The notes: generated by a model not told the origin, from the sequence alone. A stretch of DNA of 64,000 nucleotides from Phocaeicola oris (GCF_021295095.1 NZ_JAJLQX010000006.1:59000-122999); one strand, 5' to 3'. Counted from the first letter of the stretch, positions 54,396-63,054 are shown. Numbers and translations: made by a program.

Positions 54396-54432
54396 TATCA
54401 TTTAATAAAGTGATGGAGATTAAGAATAAAAG

Positions 54433-54533
54433 TGTTGCGTATCAACGACCGAAGTCATCCGCATCATTTTATCGTTTCACAGCTGTGAAACGATAAAGTC
54501 ATCCGCATGAACGGAAAGAAAGATACGTATTGA
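54433..54533. repeat. 22-bp-period palindromic array 4 (5 cores)
   Basis: Cores start at 54433, 54455, 54477, 54499 and 54521: TGTTGCGTATCA, TCATCCGCATCA, TCACAGCTGTGA, TCATCCGCATGA, AGATACGTATTGA. The central core is a perfect palindrome and extends with its spacers into a perfect 30-bp inverted repeat (54468-54497). It lies between convergent NigD-like and FKBP genes; the rest of that 420-bp gap holds only their terminators. Confidence 0.88.
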
Positions 54534-54679
54534 AATGTATCTGATTAAAGACAATAATATTATATTGTTGTTCAACCGGAATAAGTAATGCCTTAAAACA
54601 AGTCAACTCCTCTGATTCGCTGTTTTCCGGCAAATAAAAAACATAGTTTGCTTTGCCAAGCATCAAGCACTAATAATAA

Positions 54680-54708
54680 AGCTCTCTGCAATTTTCCTGC
54701 AAAGAGCT
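54680..54708 (-). terminator. Terminator-like hairpin after the FKBP gene
   Basis: AGCTCT and GCA pairs with TGC and AGAGCT on the minus strand, just past the FKBP stop. Confidence 0.55.
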
Positions 54709-54732
54709 CTATTGATGATGTATTGATACAAC

Positions 54733-55341
54733 TTATTTCTTGCCTTTAAGAGGACGAACGTTGGCCAGATATAAATCAAATATCAACGTAGAATATCCTT
54801 TAATACCTTTATAATCTGATTTGCCATAACCCAACTGATACGGAATATATACCATCCAATGGTCACCTTCCGCCATGTTCAGCAAAGCCGATGAGAATCC
54901 TGTTACAAAGCCGGAAGCAAGGCTGGAACTCGTAGCAACTGTTTCCTTATTTAACTGACCGGAATAGGTCGCATCGAATGTTCTAACCGTCCCATCACTC
55001 AAATGAATTTGTTTACCGATATAAGCAATAGAAACAGTATCGGTAAACAAAGGAATCGCACCATTGCCTTTTTCCAAGATCTTGCAATATACATAATCTT
55101 CTATCTTTCCATCCATATTCAACGTACCCGGAAACTTATAAGTATGGACAATTTTCCAAGTTCCCGGTTCTGTTCCATTATTAGCTTTCGCAACAGCTGC
55201 GATAGAATCAATATAGTTCTCATTACGAGTTTGCCAGTTGGCATACAAATCTTCATCCTCATCGTGTGTTTTACACGAAGAGAAAGGTATCACGGCCATA
55301 GCCAATAGGCAACCAAAGATAAAGAATAATCCCTTCTTCAT
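54733..55341 (-). CDS. FKBP-type peptidyl-prolyl isomerase lipoprotein
   Basis: 202 aa. Lipobox PFSSC with Cys23, then an acidic segment and helical N-terminal part. The C-terminal half is an FKBP domain: DTVSIAYIGKQIHLSDGTVRTFDATY, the ALLNMAEGDHWMVYIPYQLGYG core and YSTLIFDLYLANVRPL. It probably assists folding of envelope proteins. It lies 6 bp downstream of glyS, so they are co-transcribed. Confidence 0.88.
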   Translation of the reverse strand: MKKGLFFIFGCLLAMAVIPFSSCKTHDEDEDLYANWQTRNENYIDSIAAVAKANNGTEPGTWKIVHTYKFPGTLNMDGKIEDYVYCKILEKGNGAIPLFTDTVSIAYIGKQIHLSDGTVRTFDATYSGQLNKETVATSSSLASGFVTGFSSALLNMAEGDHWMVYIPYQLGYGKSDYKGIKGYSTLIFDLYLANVRPLKGKK

Positions 55342-55347
55342 ATTTAA

Positions 55348-56889
55348 TTATTGCAAAGTTTTTAACAGACCGATGATGCTTACCTTATCGTGAAGTAACC
55401 CGTTCAGCTCGGGAACGGCAACACGAATCTGTTCCATTGTATCACGATTACGTAACGTTACGGTATTATCTTCCAAAGTTTGATGGTCGACTGTAACACA
55501 ATATGGAGTGCCAATAGCGTCCTGACGACGATAGCGTTTGCCAATACTGTCTTTTTCATCGTACTGACAATTGAAATGAAACTTCAGTTCATTACGGATA
55601 TCAAGAGCTTTTTCAGCCAAACCGTCTTTCTTTACCAATGGTAAGATAGCCAACTTAACAGGAGCAAGCTGCGCAGGCAACTTCAATACTACACGGGTTT
55701 CGCCATTCTCCAAAGTCTCCTCTGTATATGCGCCGCACATCACGCTTAGGAACATACGGTCGACGCCAATAGATGTTTCAATGTCGTACGGAGTGTACGA
55801 CTCATTTAGTTCAGGATCGAAGTACTTGATGCTCTTACCCGAGAATTTCTCATGCTGAGAGAGGTCGAAATCGGTACGACTGTGAATGCCTTCCACTTCT
55901 TTAAAGCCGAACGGCATCTTAAACTCAATATCGGTAGCGGCATTAGCATAATGAGCCAACTTTTCATGGTCATGAAATCGATAGTTCTCTGATCCGAATC
56001 CCAATGCTTCATGCCATTTCATACGTATTTCTTTCCACTTCTTAAACCATTCTATCTCGGTACCCGGACGAACGAAGAACTGCATCTCCATTTGTTCAAA
56101 CTCACGCATACGGAAAATAAACTGACGAGCTACAATCTCATTACGGAAAGCTTTTCCAATCTGAGCAATACCAAACGGAATTTTCATACGACCGGTCTTC
56201 TGAACGTTCAAGAAGTTAACAAAAATTCCCTGAGCAGTCTCTGGACGGAGATAAACTTTCATAGAGCCTTCGGAAGTAGAGCCCATCTCGGTAGAGAACA
56301 TCAAGTTGAACTGACGAACATCAGTCCAATTACGTGTTCCACCGATAGGGTCAACAATACCTTCGTCAAGAATAATCTGCTTCAACTCATCCAAGTCATT
56401 GGCATTCATCGCGCTTTTATAACGTTCATGCAATGCATTACGCTTTTCAGTATCTTCTATCAGTTTCTGACTGGTTGCGCGGTATTTGGCTTCATCGAAT
56501 GAATCACCAAACCTTTTGGCAGCCTTAGCCACTTCCTTATTTATCTTCTCATCATACTTGGCTATCTGATCCTCAATGAGCACATCGGCACGATAACGTT
56601 TTTTAGAATCACGATTATCAATTAAAGGATCATTAAACGCGTCAACATGCCCTGAAGCCTTCCAGATAGTAGGATGCATAAAGATAGAAGAATCGATACC
56701 GACAATATTTTCGTGCAAGAGCACCATACTTTGCCACCAGTATTGTTTAATATTGTTCTTTAATTCCACACCATTCTGACCATAATCGTATACCGCGGCT
56801 AAACCATCATATATCTCACTGGATGGAAAAACAAATCCGTATTCCTTGCTATGTGAAACGATTTTCTTAAAAACGTCTTCTTGTGCCAT
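55348..56889 (-). CDS. glyS: Glycyl-tRNA synthetase (single-chain, alpha2 type)
   Basis: 513 aa class II synthetase. Motif 2 is in IGKAFRNEIVARQFIFRMREFEQMEMQFF, motif 3 in ETSIGVDRMFL, and a C-terminal anticodon-binding domain starts near 410 (LPAQLAPVKLAILPLVKKDGLAEKA). This is the eukaryote/archaea-like homodimer form, distinct from the alpha2beta2 enzyme of proteobacteria. Operon with the FKBP lipoprotein; promoter about 75 nt upstream. Confidence 0.96.
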   Translation of the reverse strand: MAQEDVFKKIVSHSKEYGFVFPSSEIYDGLAAVYDYGQNGVELKNNIKQYWWQSMVLLHENIVGIDSSIFMHPTIWKASGHVDAFNDPLIDNRDSKKRYRADVLIEDQIAKYDEKINKEVAKAAKRFGDSFDEAKYRATSQKLIEDTEKRNALHERYKSAMNANDLDELKQIILDEGIVDPIGGTRNWTDVRQFNLMFSTEMGSTSEGSMKVYLRPETAQGIFVNFLNVQKTGRMKIPFGIAQIGKAFRNEIVARQFIFRMREFEQMEMQFFVRPGTEIEWFKKWKEIRMKWHEALGFGSENYRFHDHEKLAHYANAATDIEFKMPFGFKEVEGIHSRTDFDLSQHEKFSGKSIKYFDPELNESYTPYDIETSIGVDRMFLSVMCGAYTEETLENGETRVVLKLPAQLAPVKLAILPLVKKDGLAEKALDIRNELKFHFNCQYDEKDSIGKRYRRQDAIGTPYCVTVDHQTLEDNTVTLRNRDTMEQIRVAVPELNGLLHDKVSIIGLLKTLQ

Positions 56890-56963
56890 TTCCTTATTAA
56901 ATTATATCTTTACAAATGAGCCACGAAAAGCTTGTTTCAACTCCTTCGTGACTAAATAATGCG

Positions 56964-56971
56964 CAAATCTA
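56964..56971 (-). promoter_or_regulatory. -7 promoter element of glyS
   Basis: Minus strand TAGATTTG. Confidence 0.5.
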
Positions 56972-56994
56972 ATATTTTTTTCCAATAAAATTGT

Positions 56995-57002
56995 TATTTT
57001 TG
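56995..57002 (+). promoter_or_regulatory. -7 promoter element of parC
   Basis: TATTTTTG, 37 nt before the ATG at 57040. Confidence 0.5.
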
Positions 57003-57039
57003 CATACATTCATTACAAGTTAAGGATTTTAAATAATTT

Positions 57040-59739
57040 ATGAGCGACGAAATAGACGATATAAAATACACCGATCCGGAGAATCAACCGGCTGAGGAAG
57101 GAAGCCACTCTGAGTACAAGCCTGCTGACGAAAGGAAAGATACCGGAGTCACTCACCAGTTGAGTGGTATGTATAGGAACTGGTTTCTGGACTATGCCTC
57201 GTATGTTATTCTGGAACGAGCAGTACCGCATATTAACGATGGTCTGAAACCTGTTCAACGCCGTATTCTTCACAGCATGAAAGAGATGGACGACGGACGT
57301 TACAATAAAGTGGCTAACATTGTAGGTCACACCATGCAATACCATCCACACGGCGACGCGTCCATAGGCGACGCATTGGTACAGCTTGGGCAAAAAGATT
57401 TATTGATAGACTGCCAAGGAAACTGGGGAAACATTCTCACCGGTGACCGTGCTGCCGCTTCCCGATATATTGAAGCACGATTATCAAAGTTTGCCAACGA
57501 CGTAGTATTTAACCCAAAAACAACGGAATGGCAATACTCTTACGATGGACGACACGAAGAGCCGGTTACATTACCTGTTAAGTTTCCTCTACTATTAGCA
57601 CAAGGAGCTGAAGGTATCGCTGTAGGTCTGTCATGTAAGATTCTTCCACATAACTTCAACGAAATTTGTGACGCGGCCATCTCTTATTTAAAGAATGAGC
57701 CATTCCAGCTCTATCCCGACTTTCCTACCGGTGGTTCCATTGATGTATCAAAGTATAATGATGGAGCACGAGGCGGTGTAATCAAAGTACGTGCAAAAAT
57801 TAATAAGGTAGATAACAAGACACTGGTTATTACTGAATTGCCATTCGGAAAGACCACCTCTTCCCCCCCCGACAGACCTTCATCTTCATTGCCTGACTCT
57901 ATTCTAAAAGCAGTAGAAAAAGGAAAAATCAAAATTAAGAAGGTAGATGATAACACAGCAGCCGATGTGGAAATTATCGTACATCTTGCTCCGGGAGCTT
58001 CATCAGATAAAACCATTGACGCACTATACGCGTTCACCGACTGTGAAGAAAGCATCTCTCCGAACTGTTGTGTCATTGACGGAAAGAAGCCATGTTTTCT
58101 GACGGTCAGTGATATACTCTGTAAATCGGTAGATAACACAAAAAATTTGCTCCGCAAAGAACTGGAAATCAGAAAGAATGAACTGCTGGAGAATTTACAT
58201 TTCTCATCATTGGAACGCATTTTCATCGAAGAACGTATATATAAAGGTAAAGAATTCGAGCAAGCCCCAAACATGGATGCCGCCTGTGCCTATGTAGATG
58301 AACGATTGACTCCGTTCTATAAAGATATGATCCGTGAAGTAACCAAAGACGATATTTTAAAACTCATGGATATAAAGATGGCTCGTATCTTAAAATTCAA
58401 TAAAGACAAAGCGGAAGCTGCCATCGCTCGTATCAAGGATGAAATAAACGATATAAACGAAAAGCTAAATCACTTGATAGAGCATACCATAGCATGGTAC
58501 ACTATGCTGAAAAACAAATACGGTGCCCAATTCCCACGTCGGACAGAGATACGTAACTTCGACACCATAGAAGCTACCAAAGTAGTGGAGGCTAACGAGA
58601 AACTGTATATCAACAGAGAAGAAGGCTTCATAGGAACTTCACTGAAAAAGGATGAATTCGTAGCCAACTGCTCGGATATTGACGATGTGGTGCTGTTTTA
58701 TAAAGACGGTAAATGCAAGATTGTCAAAGTGGCCGATAAACTTTTCGTGGGGAAAGATGTAATTTATATCAATATCTTTGAGAAAAACGATAAACGTACC
58801 ATATATAATGTAGTATACCGCGATGGAAAGAATGGCTTCTACTACATCAAACGCTTTAACCTGACATCATTAAACCGTGATAAAGAATACGACATAACAA
58901 AAGGCAAGCCCGGATCACGCATTATTTACTTCACAGCCAATTCAAATGGAGAGGCAGAAGTTATAAAAATCACGTTGAAACCGAATCCGCGTATCAAGAA
59001 AATTACATTCGAGAAAGACTTTAGTGAAATACTTATCAAGGGACGGCAGGCAATGGGCAATATTTTGTCGAAAAACGAAATACACCGCATAGCTCTTAAG
59101 CAACGCGGAGGCTCAACCTTAGGCGGACGAAAAGTCTGGTTCGATCCGGATATTCTGCGAATCAATTATGATGAGCACGGAAAATATTTAGGCGAATTCC
59201 AAAGCGATGACCAGATTTTGATCATTCAGGAAGATGGCCAATTCTATACTACCGACTTCGATGCTAACAATCATTACGAACAAGGTATTAAGATCATAGA
59301 GAAGTTAGACATAAATAAAGTATGGACAGCCATTCTTTTTGATGCTGATCAAAAAGGTTATCCGTATTTGAAACGATTCAATTTGGAAGAATCTTCTAAG
59401 AAACAACCCATATTGGGAGCCAACCCTGAAAGTAAACTTATTTTGTTGTCCGACACTACATATCCTCGTTTCGAGGTAAAGTTTAGCGGACTTGATGATT
59501 TCCGTGATCCATTGATTATTGACGCAGAGTCGTTTGTCAACGTAAAAAGCTTTAAGGCAAAAGGAAAACGAATCTCCACATATACAATTGATACGGTTAC
59601 TGAGCTGGAACCAACGCACTTACCTAAACCTCCAAAAGAAGAGAACGAAGAAGAAGAGGCTCCCAATGAAGATCCGGATGCAGGAAAGAGTGATTCCGAT
59701 TTAATAGATGAAATGACCGGTCAGATGAAGCTATTCTAA
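57040..59739 (+). CDS. parC: DNA topoisomerase IV subunit A
   Basis: 899 aa. Breakage-reunion core with YHPHGDASIGDAL (101-113; the usual quinolone-site Ser is Ala107) and the catalytic Tyr143 in GDRAAASRYIEARLS. Coiled-coil dimer region about 395-490. The C-terminal beta-pinwheel has QRGGSTLGGRKVWFDPD instead of a clear GyrA box. The ending is acidic (EENEEEEAPNEDPDAG), then DLIDEMTGQMKLF. Residues 276-283 (PPDRPSSS) look like an insertion in a loop that in relatives reads roughly KTTSSLIDSILKA, and begin in a C8 tract. parE is not in the window. Confidence 0.9.
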   Translation: MSDEIDDIKYTDPENQPAEEGSHSEYKPADERKDTGVTHQLSGMYRNWFLDYASYVILERAVPHINDGLKPVQRRILHSMKEMDDGRYNKVANIVGHTMQYHPHGDASIGDALVQLGQKDLLIDCQGNWGNILTGDRAAASRYIEARLSKFANDVVFNPKTTEWQYSYDGRHEEPVTLPVKFPLLLAQGAEGIAVGLSCKILPHNFNEICDAAISYLKNEPFQLYPDFPTGGSIDVSKYNDGARGGVIKVRAKINKVDNKTLVITELPFGKTTSSPPDRPSSSLPDSILKAVEKGKIKIKKVDDNTAADVEIIVHLAPGASSDKTIDALYAFTDCEESISPNCCVIDGKKPCFLTVSDILCKSVDNTKNLLRKELEIRKNELLENLHFSSLERIFIEERIYKGKEFEQAPNMDAACAYVDERLTPFYKDMIREVTKDDILKLMDIKMARILKFNKDKAEAAIARIKDEINDINEKLNHLIEHTIAWYTMLKNKYGAQFPRRTEIRNFDTIEATKVVEANEKLYINREEGFIGTSLKKDEFVANCSDIDDVVLFYKDGKCKIVKVADKLFVGKDVIYINIFEKNDKRTIYNVVYRDGKNGFYYIKRFNLTSLNRDKEYDITKGKPGSRIIYFTANSNGEAEVIKITLKPNPRIKKITFEKDFSEILIKGRQAMGNILSKNEIHRIALKQRGGSTLGGRKVWFDPDILRINYDEHGKYLGEFQSDDQILIIQEDGQFYTTDFDANNHYEQGIKIIEKLDINKVWTAILFDADQKGYPYLKRFNLEESSKKQPILGANPESKLILLSDTTYPRFEVKFSGLDDFRDPLIIDAESFVNVKSFKAKGKRISTYTIDTVTELEPTHLPKPPKEENEEEEAPNEDPDAGKSDSDLIDEMTGQMKLF

Positions 59740-59741
59740 AC

Positions 59742-60587
59742 ATGAAAAAAGGAATCGTATCATTGTTGCTATTTGTACTTTGCGTCTGTACATACGGACA
59801 GGAGGACAGCCTTCGGACCAACAGATACGTAGTGAGGTCGACCATGTTTGGAGTCGGCTTCACCAATCTTTTGGATACTTATCTTTCCCCTCTCAATTAT
59901 AAGGGGGGAGAGTTCCGTATCATCAATGAACGCATGCGAATGACCAATTTGATGAAGGGAAAAGTATCCATCCAGAACATGTTCCAAATGAATATCGGCA
60001 TAGCAAACAATAAAGCAGCTACCGGAACTGAAATGTTCGGCATGGCCAACTGGAACACAGCATGGCATTATCAGCTAAAAGTAAACGATAAGCTTAAACT
60101 GTTATTCGGTCCGGCTATTGACCTCAATGCCGGCTTTGTATATAACACCCGTAATTCTAATAATCCGGCACAGGCCATTGCCAATGGAAATATGGATATA
60201 TCGGGTATGGCTATTTATCATTTCAGAATAAAGAATTATCCAATGGTAGCCCGTTACCAAATGAATATTCCAATGATGGGCGTTATGTTCTCTCCGGAAT
60301 ATGGAGAATCGTATTATGAAATATTCGAACTGAAACATGAAGGTAGCAATGTAGTATTTACCACTCCGTTTAACAGACCTTCGTTTCGTCAATTTATCTC
60401 ACTTGATTTCCCCATTAATATAGTCAATCTGCGTTTAGGATATATGGCCGACATTCAGCAATCGAAAGTCAATCATATAAAAAGTCATATATGGAGCCAT
60501 GCGCTGGTTATTGGTATCGTAAGAAATTTCTATATCATAAAAGGAAAGAACAAAGTTTCTTTACCGTCAAAAGTAACTGCATTCTAA
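59742..60587 (+). CDS. DUF3316 domain protein
   Basis: 281 aa with a signal peptide (MKKGIVSLLLFVLCVCTYGQ). The repeated aromatic/glycine beta-strand pattern (TMFGVGFTNLLDTYLSPLNYKGGEFRIINERMRMTN, LLFGPAIDLNAGFVYNTRNSNNPAQAIANG, RQFISLDFPINIVNLRLGYMADIQQS) fits the Bacteroidetes DUF3316 family and an outer-membrane barrel. Function unknown. It follows parC after 2 bp and precedes the S41 protease by 1 bp. Confidence 0.78.
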   Translation: MKKGIVSLLLFVLCVCTYGQEDSLRTNRYVVRSTMFGVGFTNLLDTYLSPLNYKGGEFRIINERMRMTNLMKGKVSIQNMFQMNIGIANNKAATGTEMFGMANWNTAWHYQLKVNDKLKLLFGPAIDLNAGFVYNTRNSNNPAQAIANGNMDISGMAIYHFRIKNYPMVARYQMNIPMMGVMFSPEYGESYYEIFELKHEGSNVVFTTPFNRPSFRQFISLDFPINIVNLRLGYMADIQQSKVNHIKSHIWSHALVIGIVRNFYIIKGKNKVSLPSKVTAF

Positions 60588-60588
60588 T

Positions 60589-61617
60589 ATGAATAAATTG
60601 TACTCACTTTTTACAGCTATTATTTTAATTATCACAATGACATCATGCGTGAATGAAGACTCTTTCGACAATTCTCCCAAAGGAAACTTTGAGCAACTAT
60701 GGAAAATTATTGATGAACATTACTGCTTCTTAGATTATAAAAATAAAGAATACGGATTAGATTGGGACGCGATACATACTACCTATAAAAATAGAATTAC
60801 ATCGACGATGACCAGTAAGGAACTCTTTGATGTACTGAGTGATATGGTAAACGAATTACACGATGGACACGTGAATTTAGTTTCGAAAGATCGCACGTCG
60901 CAATACCGTATATGGTATGATGCATACCCGCGAAACTTCAACGACAGTATACAAAGCAACTATTTGGGAAAAGATTATCTTTATTCCTCCGGATTGAAAT
61001 ATTGCATTCTTGACGATAATATCGGATACATTTATTGCGGAAGTTTTGAATACACATTTGGGAACAGTGCGTTAGACGAAATCCTGACCTATTTATCTGC
61101 TTGTAACGGATTAATTATGGATGTTCGTAATAACGGAGGGGGAAACCTTACTTCTGCGGAAGCTTTAGCATCCCGCTTTACCAACAAAAAAATACTAACA
61201 GGCTATATGCAATACAAAACAGGAAAGGGACATCATGACTTTTCTTCTCCTGAAGCCGTCTATACCGATACACCAACAGACAGAGTACGGTGGCAAAAAC
61301 CTGTAGCTGTGCTCACTAACCGTCGCTCATATAGCGCGACAAACGATTTTGTCAATCGGATGAGCCAATTTGATAATGTAACAATAATAGGAGATAAAAC
61401 AGGTGGTGGTTCCGGCTTACCTTTTACATCTGAAATTTCAAACGGATGGAGTATCCGCTTTTCTGCCTGTCCCATGTTTGATCCAAGTATGAATCAAATT
61501 GAATTCGGAATAGATCCGGACATCAAGGTAGATATTACATCGGACGATTACAATCGAGGAATAGATACCGTCATAGAACGTGCCCGTGCACTCTTAATTA
61601 TAAAAGCAAATCAATAA
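60589..61617 (+). CDS. S41-family (tail-specific) protease lipoprotein
   Basis: 342 aa. Lipobox MTSC with Cys20. An N-terminal helical part contains ELHDGHVNLV. The S41 core has LIMDVRNNGGGN (176-186), the probable nucleophile Ser249 in NRRSYSATNDF and Lys270 in IIGDKTGGGSG. No clear PDZ domain, unlike CtpA. Envelope-anchored protease with unknown substrate; co-transcribed with parC and the DUF3316 gene. Confidence 0.88.
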   Translation: MNKLYSLFTAIILIITMTSCVNEDSFDNSPKGNFEQLWKIIDEHYCFLDYKNKEYGLDWDAIHTTYKNRITSTMTSKELFDVLSDMVNELHDGHVNLVSKDRTSQYRIWYDAYPRNFNDSIQSNYLGKDYLYSSGLKYCILDDNIGYIYCGSFEYTFGNSALDEILTYLSACNGLIMDVRNNGGGNLTSAEALASRFTNKKILTGYMQYKTGKGHHDFSSPEAVYTDTPTDRVRWQKPVAVLTNRRSYSATNDFVNRMSQFDNVTIIGDKTGGGSGLPFTSEISNGWSIRFSACPMFDPSMNQIEFGIDPDIKVDITSDDYNRGIDTVIERARALLIIKANQ

Positions 61618-61631
61618 TATTTCTGTTTCTT

Positions 61632-61662
61632 TTTGCAATATCCAAAATATTATATACTTTTG
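61632..61662 (+). promoter_or_regulatory. Promoter of tRNA-Leu
   Basis: TTTG (61632-61635), 19 bp, then TACTTTTG (61655-61662): a textbook Bacteroides promoter. Confidence 0.65.
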
Positions 61663-61679
61663 CAAATGCTTACGTGTAT

Positions 61680-61761
61680 GCGCCTGTGGCGTAATTGGCA
61701 GCCGCGCTAGACTTAGGATCTAGTGACGTGAGTCGTGTAGGTTCGAGTCCTATCAGGCGCA
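61680..61761 (+). tRNA. tRNA-Leu(TAG)
   Basis: 82 nt with a long variable arm. Acceptor GCGCCTG pairs with CAGGCGC. The anticodon stem CTAGA/TCTAG holds loop CTTAGGA, giving anticodon TAG. T-loop GTTCGAGTC is present. Discriminator A; CCA not encoded. Confidence 0.95.
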
Positions 61762-61775
61762 CTAAGAAAAAGAAA

Positions 61776-61809
61776 TGATGCGTATGAATCGATTGATTTG
61801 TACGCATCA
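61776..61809. repeat. 22-bp palindromic array 5 (2 clear cores) after tRNA-Leu
   Basis: TGATGCGTATGA (61776) and TTGTACGCATCA (61798) lie 22 bp apart. Together with flanks they form a 15-bp perfect stem (61770-61784 with 61801-61815) that follows the tRNA by 8 bp and ends in TTTCTT, so here the repeat may serve as terminator. Decayed cores may continue to about 61853. Confidence 0.75.
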
Positions 61810-61952
61810 TTTCTTTAAAACTTCTGATGAATACGCAAATTCACCCGCATCTCTTTTCGCCTGTGTATAGCAATGCACACGCAACCGGCGCAAAGGTGCA
61901 AAATGACATAATCAGGGCGTGCCGATGGCGCACCCTGATTCGTGCTGTAAGC

Positions 61953-62501
61953 TCACAGCGCAAATCGCCCCAAGTCGCCTTCCTCTCGCAAAGCCCAGCG
62001 GCGCTCGCCGGGCGCACAGCCGAGGTCGCGGCGATAGGCATAGAACAGATTGGTGGAAGAGCCGATGCCGCTTCGGTGCGCCACTTCTTCCATCGTCATG
62101 TTGGTGTAGCGCAGCAGTTCGTCAGCCATGCGCATTTCCCAGCGGAAGCGAAAGTTGACGGCCTCGATTCCCGTTAGCAGGAGGCAAAGGCTGTCTAAGT
62201 CGCGCGACAGAATGCCGTGGCGTTTGTAGAAATCGGTCATGGTGGGATGTCCCTCGTGCAGATAGTCGGCAAAGTCGTCGAGAATGTTCACTCCCGTTGG
62301 CTTGCGTTCGTCTTCTATCGACACATAGTAGACGGTTCCGTCGGGTTCATAGAGTCTTTTTTTCGAGAAAACGCTGAAATAGATATCGTCGAACTTAAAT
62401 TGCGGTTCGCTTTTGAGGGTTCTCAGTTTCAGCTGTCGCGGCGGCTTATGCCATGATTCTGTTTCGTAGTGGCGAGGATAGCATTTGTTTCGTTTGCCCA
62501 T
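61953..62501 (-). CDS. AraC-type helix-turn-helix protein
   Basis: 182 aa from the ATG at 62501 (MGKRNKCYPRHYETES); the longer frame to 62585 runs past the promoter at 62542. The C-terminal half has an AraC-like DNA-binding region: FRFRWEMRMADELLRYTNMTMEEVAHRSGIGSSTNLFYAYRRDLGCAPGERRWAL. The N-terminus contains FDDIYFSVFSKKRLYEPDGTVYYVSIEDE, with no recognised sensor domain. Clearly more GC-rich than its surroundings, suggesting acquisition from another Bacteroidetes lineage. Target unknown. Confidence 0.75.
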   Translation of the reverse strand: MGKRNKCYPRHYETESWHKPPRQLKLRTLKSEPQFKFDDIYFSVFSKKRLYEPDGTVYYVSIEDERKPTGVNILDDFADYLHEGHPTMTDFYKRHGILSRDLDSLCLLLTGIEAVNFRFRWEMRMADELLRYTNMTMEEVAHRSGIGSSTNLFYAYRRDLGCAPGERRWALREEGDLGRFAL

Positions 62502-62541
62502 AGTTTTCGTTGTTTTTTGCTTGTTGCTGATTGTTTGCCTA

Positions 62542-62549
62542 CAAATATA
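62542..62549 (-). promoter_or_regulatory. -7 promoter element of the AraC-like gene
   Basis: Minus strand TATATTTG, about 40 nt before the start. Confidence 0.5.
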
Positions 62550-62602
62550 CCACGATTTTTCCTCCGTTACAAGTTTTTTCGGCATAATATCGGGCAGATT
62601 TA

Positions 62603-62755
62603 TTAACCCACTGGCTTTTGGGTTAATATCGCTCGTTGTATATATTAACCTATCGTTTTGGGGGTTAGTATCACTCGTTACATATATTAACCCACTATTT
62701 TTGGGGTTAGTATCACTCGTTGCATATATTAACCCACGAATTCATGGGTTAATAT
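62603..62755. repeat. 42-bp tandem repeat, about 3.7 copies
   Basis: Units begin at 62603, 62645, 62687 and 62729, each starting TTAACC and containing a short inverted repeat (TTAACCCA with TGGGTTAA in the first and last), then ATATCGCTCGTTG-like sequence and CATATA. It lies upstream of the AraC-like gene. A 100-codon open frame reads through it with a 14-residue repeat, but it lacks start signals. Confidence 0.85.
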
Positions 62756-62879
62756 TTACGACTGAAAATGCTTTGCCGAGGCTGTGATTGGTACTGGAGA
62801 CGGGAAAAAAGGAGCGTGTGCCGGGTGAACTGCCCATTATCAAAATTATGGTGTTTTGTTTGAACTCGGTCTTACTTAT

Positions 62880-62908
62880 AGGTTTAATTCAAATAACATT
62901 AAACCTAA
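62880..62908. repeat. Hairpin in the gap before the AlkD-like gene
   Basis: TAGGTTTAAT pairs with ATTAAACCTA around a 9-nt loop. Nothing else supportable is seen in 62756-63054. Confidence 0.5.
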
Positions 62909-63054
62909 AAAAGCATCAAAGAAGATTCAAAATAGAGATGTGTTAAACTTTGGAGACTAATTGAAAAACTACTTTTAAGAATTAAATATTCAAAGCATTC
63001 GTTTTTCTTATTTATCAAATTGATTATAAATAAATGCACATTAATATGAATAAA

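Noticed and set aside
62485-62787. 100-codon frame with 14-residue repeats
   Set aside because: Arises because the 42-bp tandem repeat is a multiple of three; its first part is antisense to the AraC-like promoter and start.
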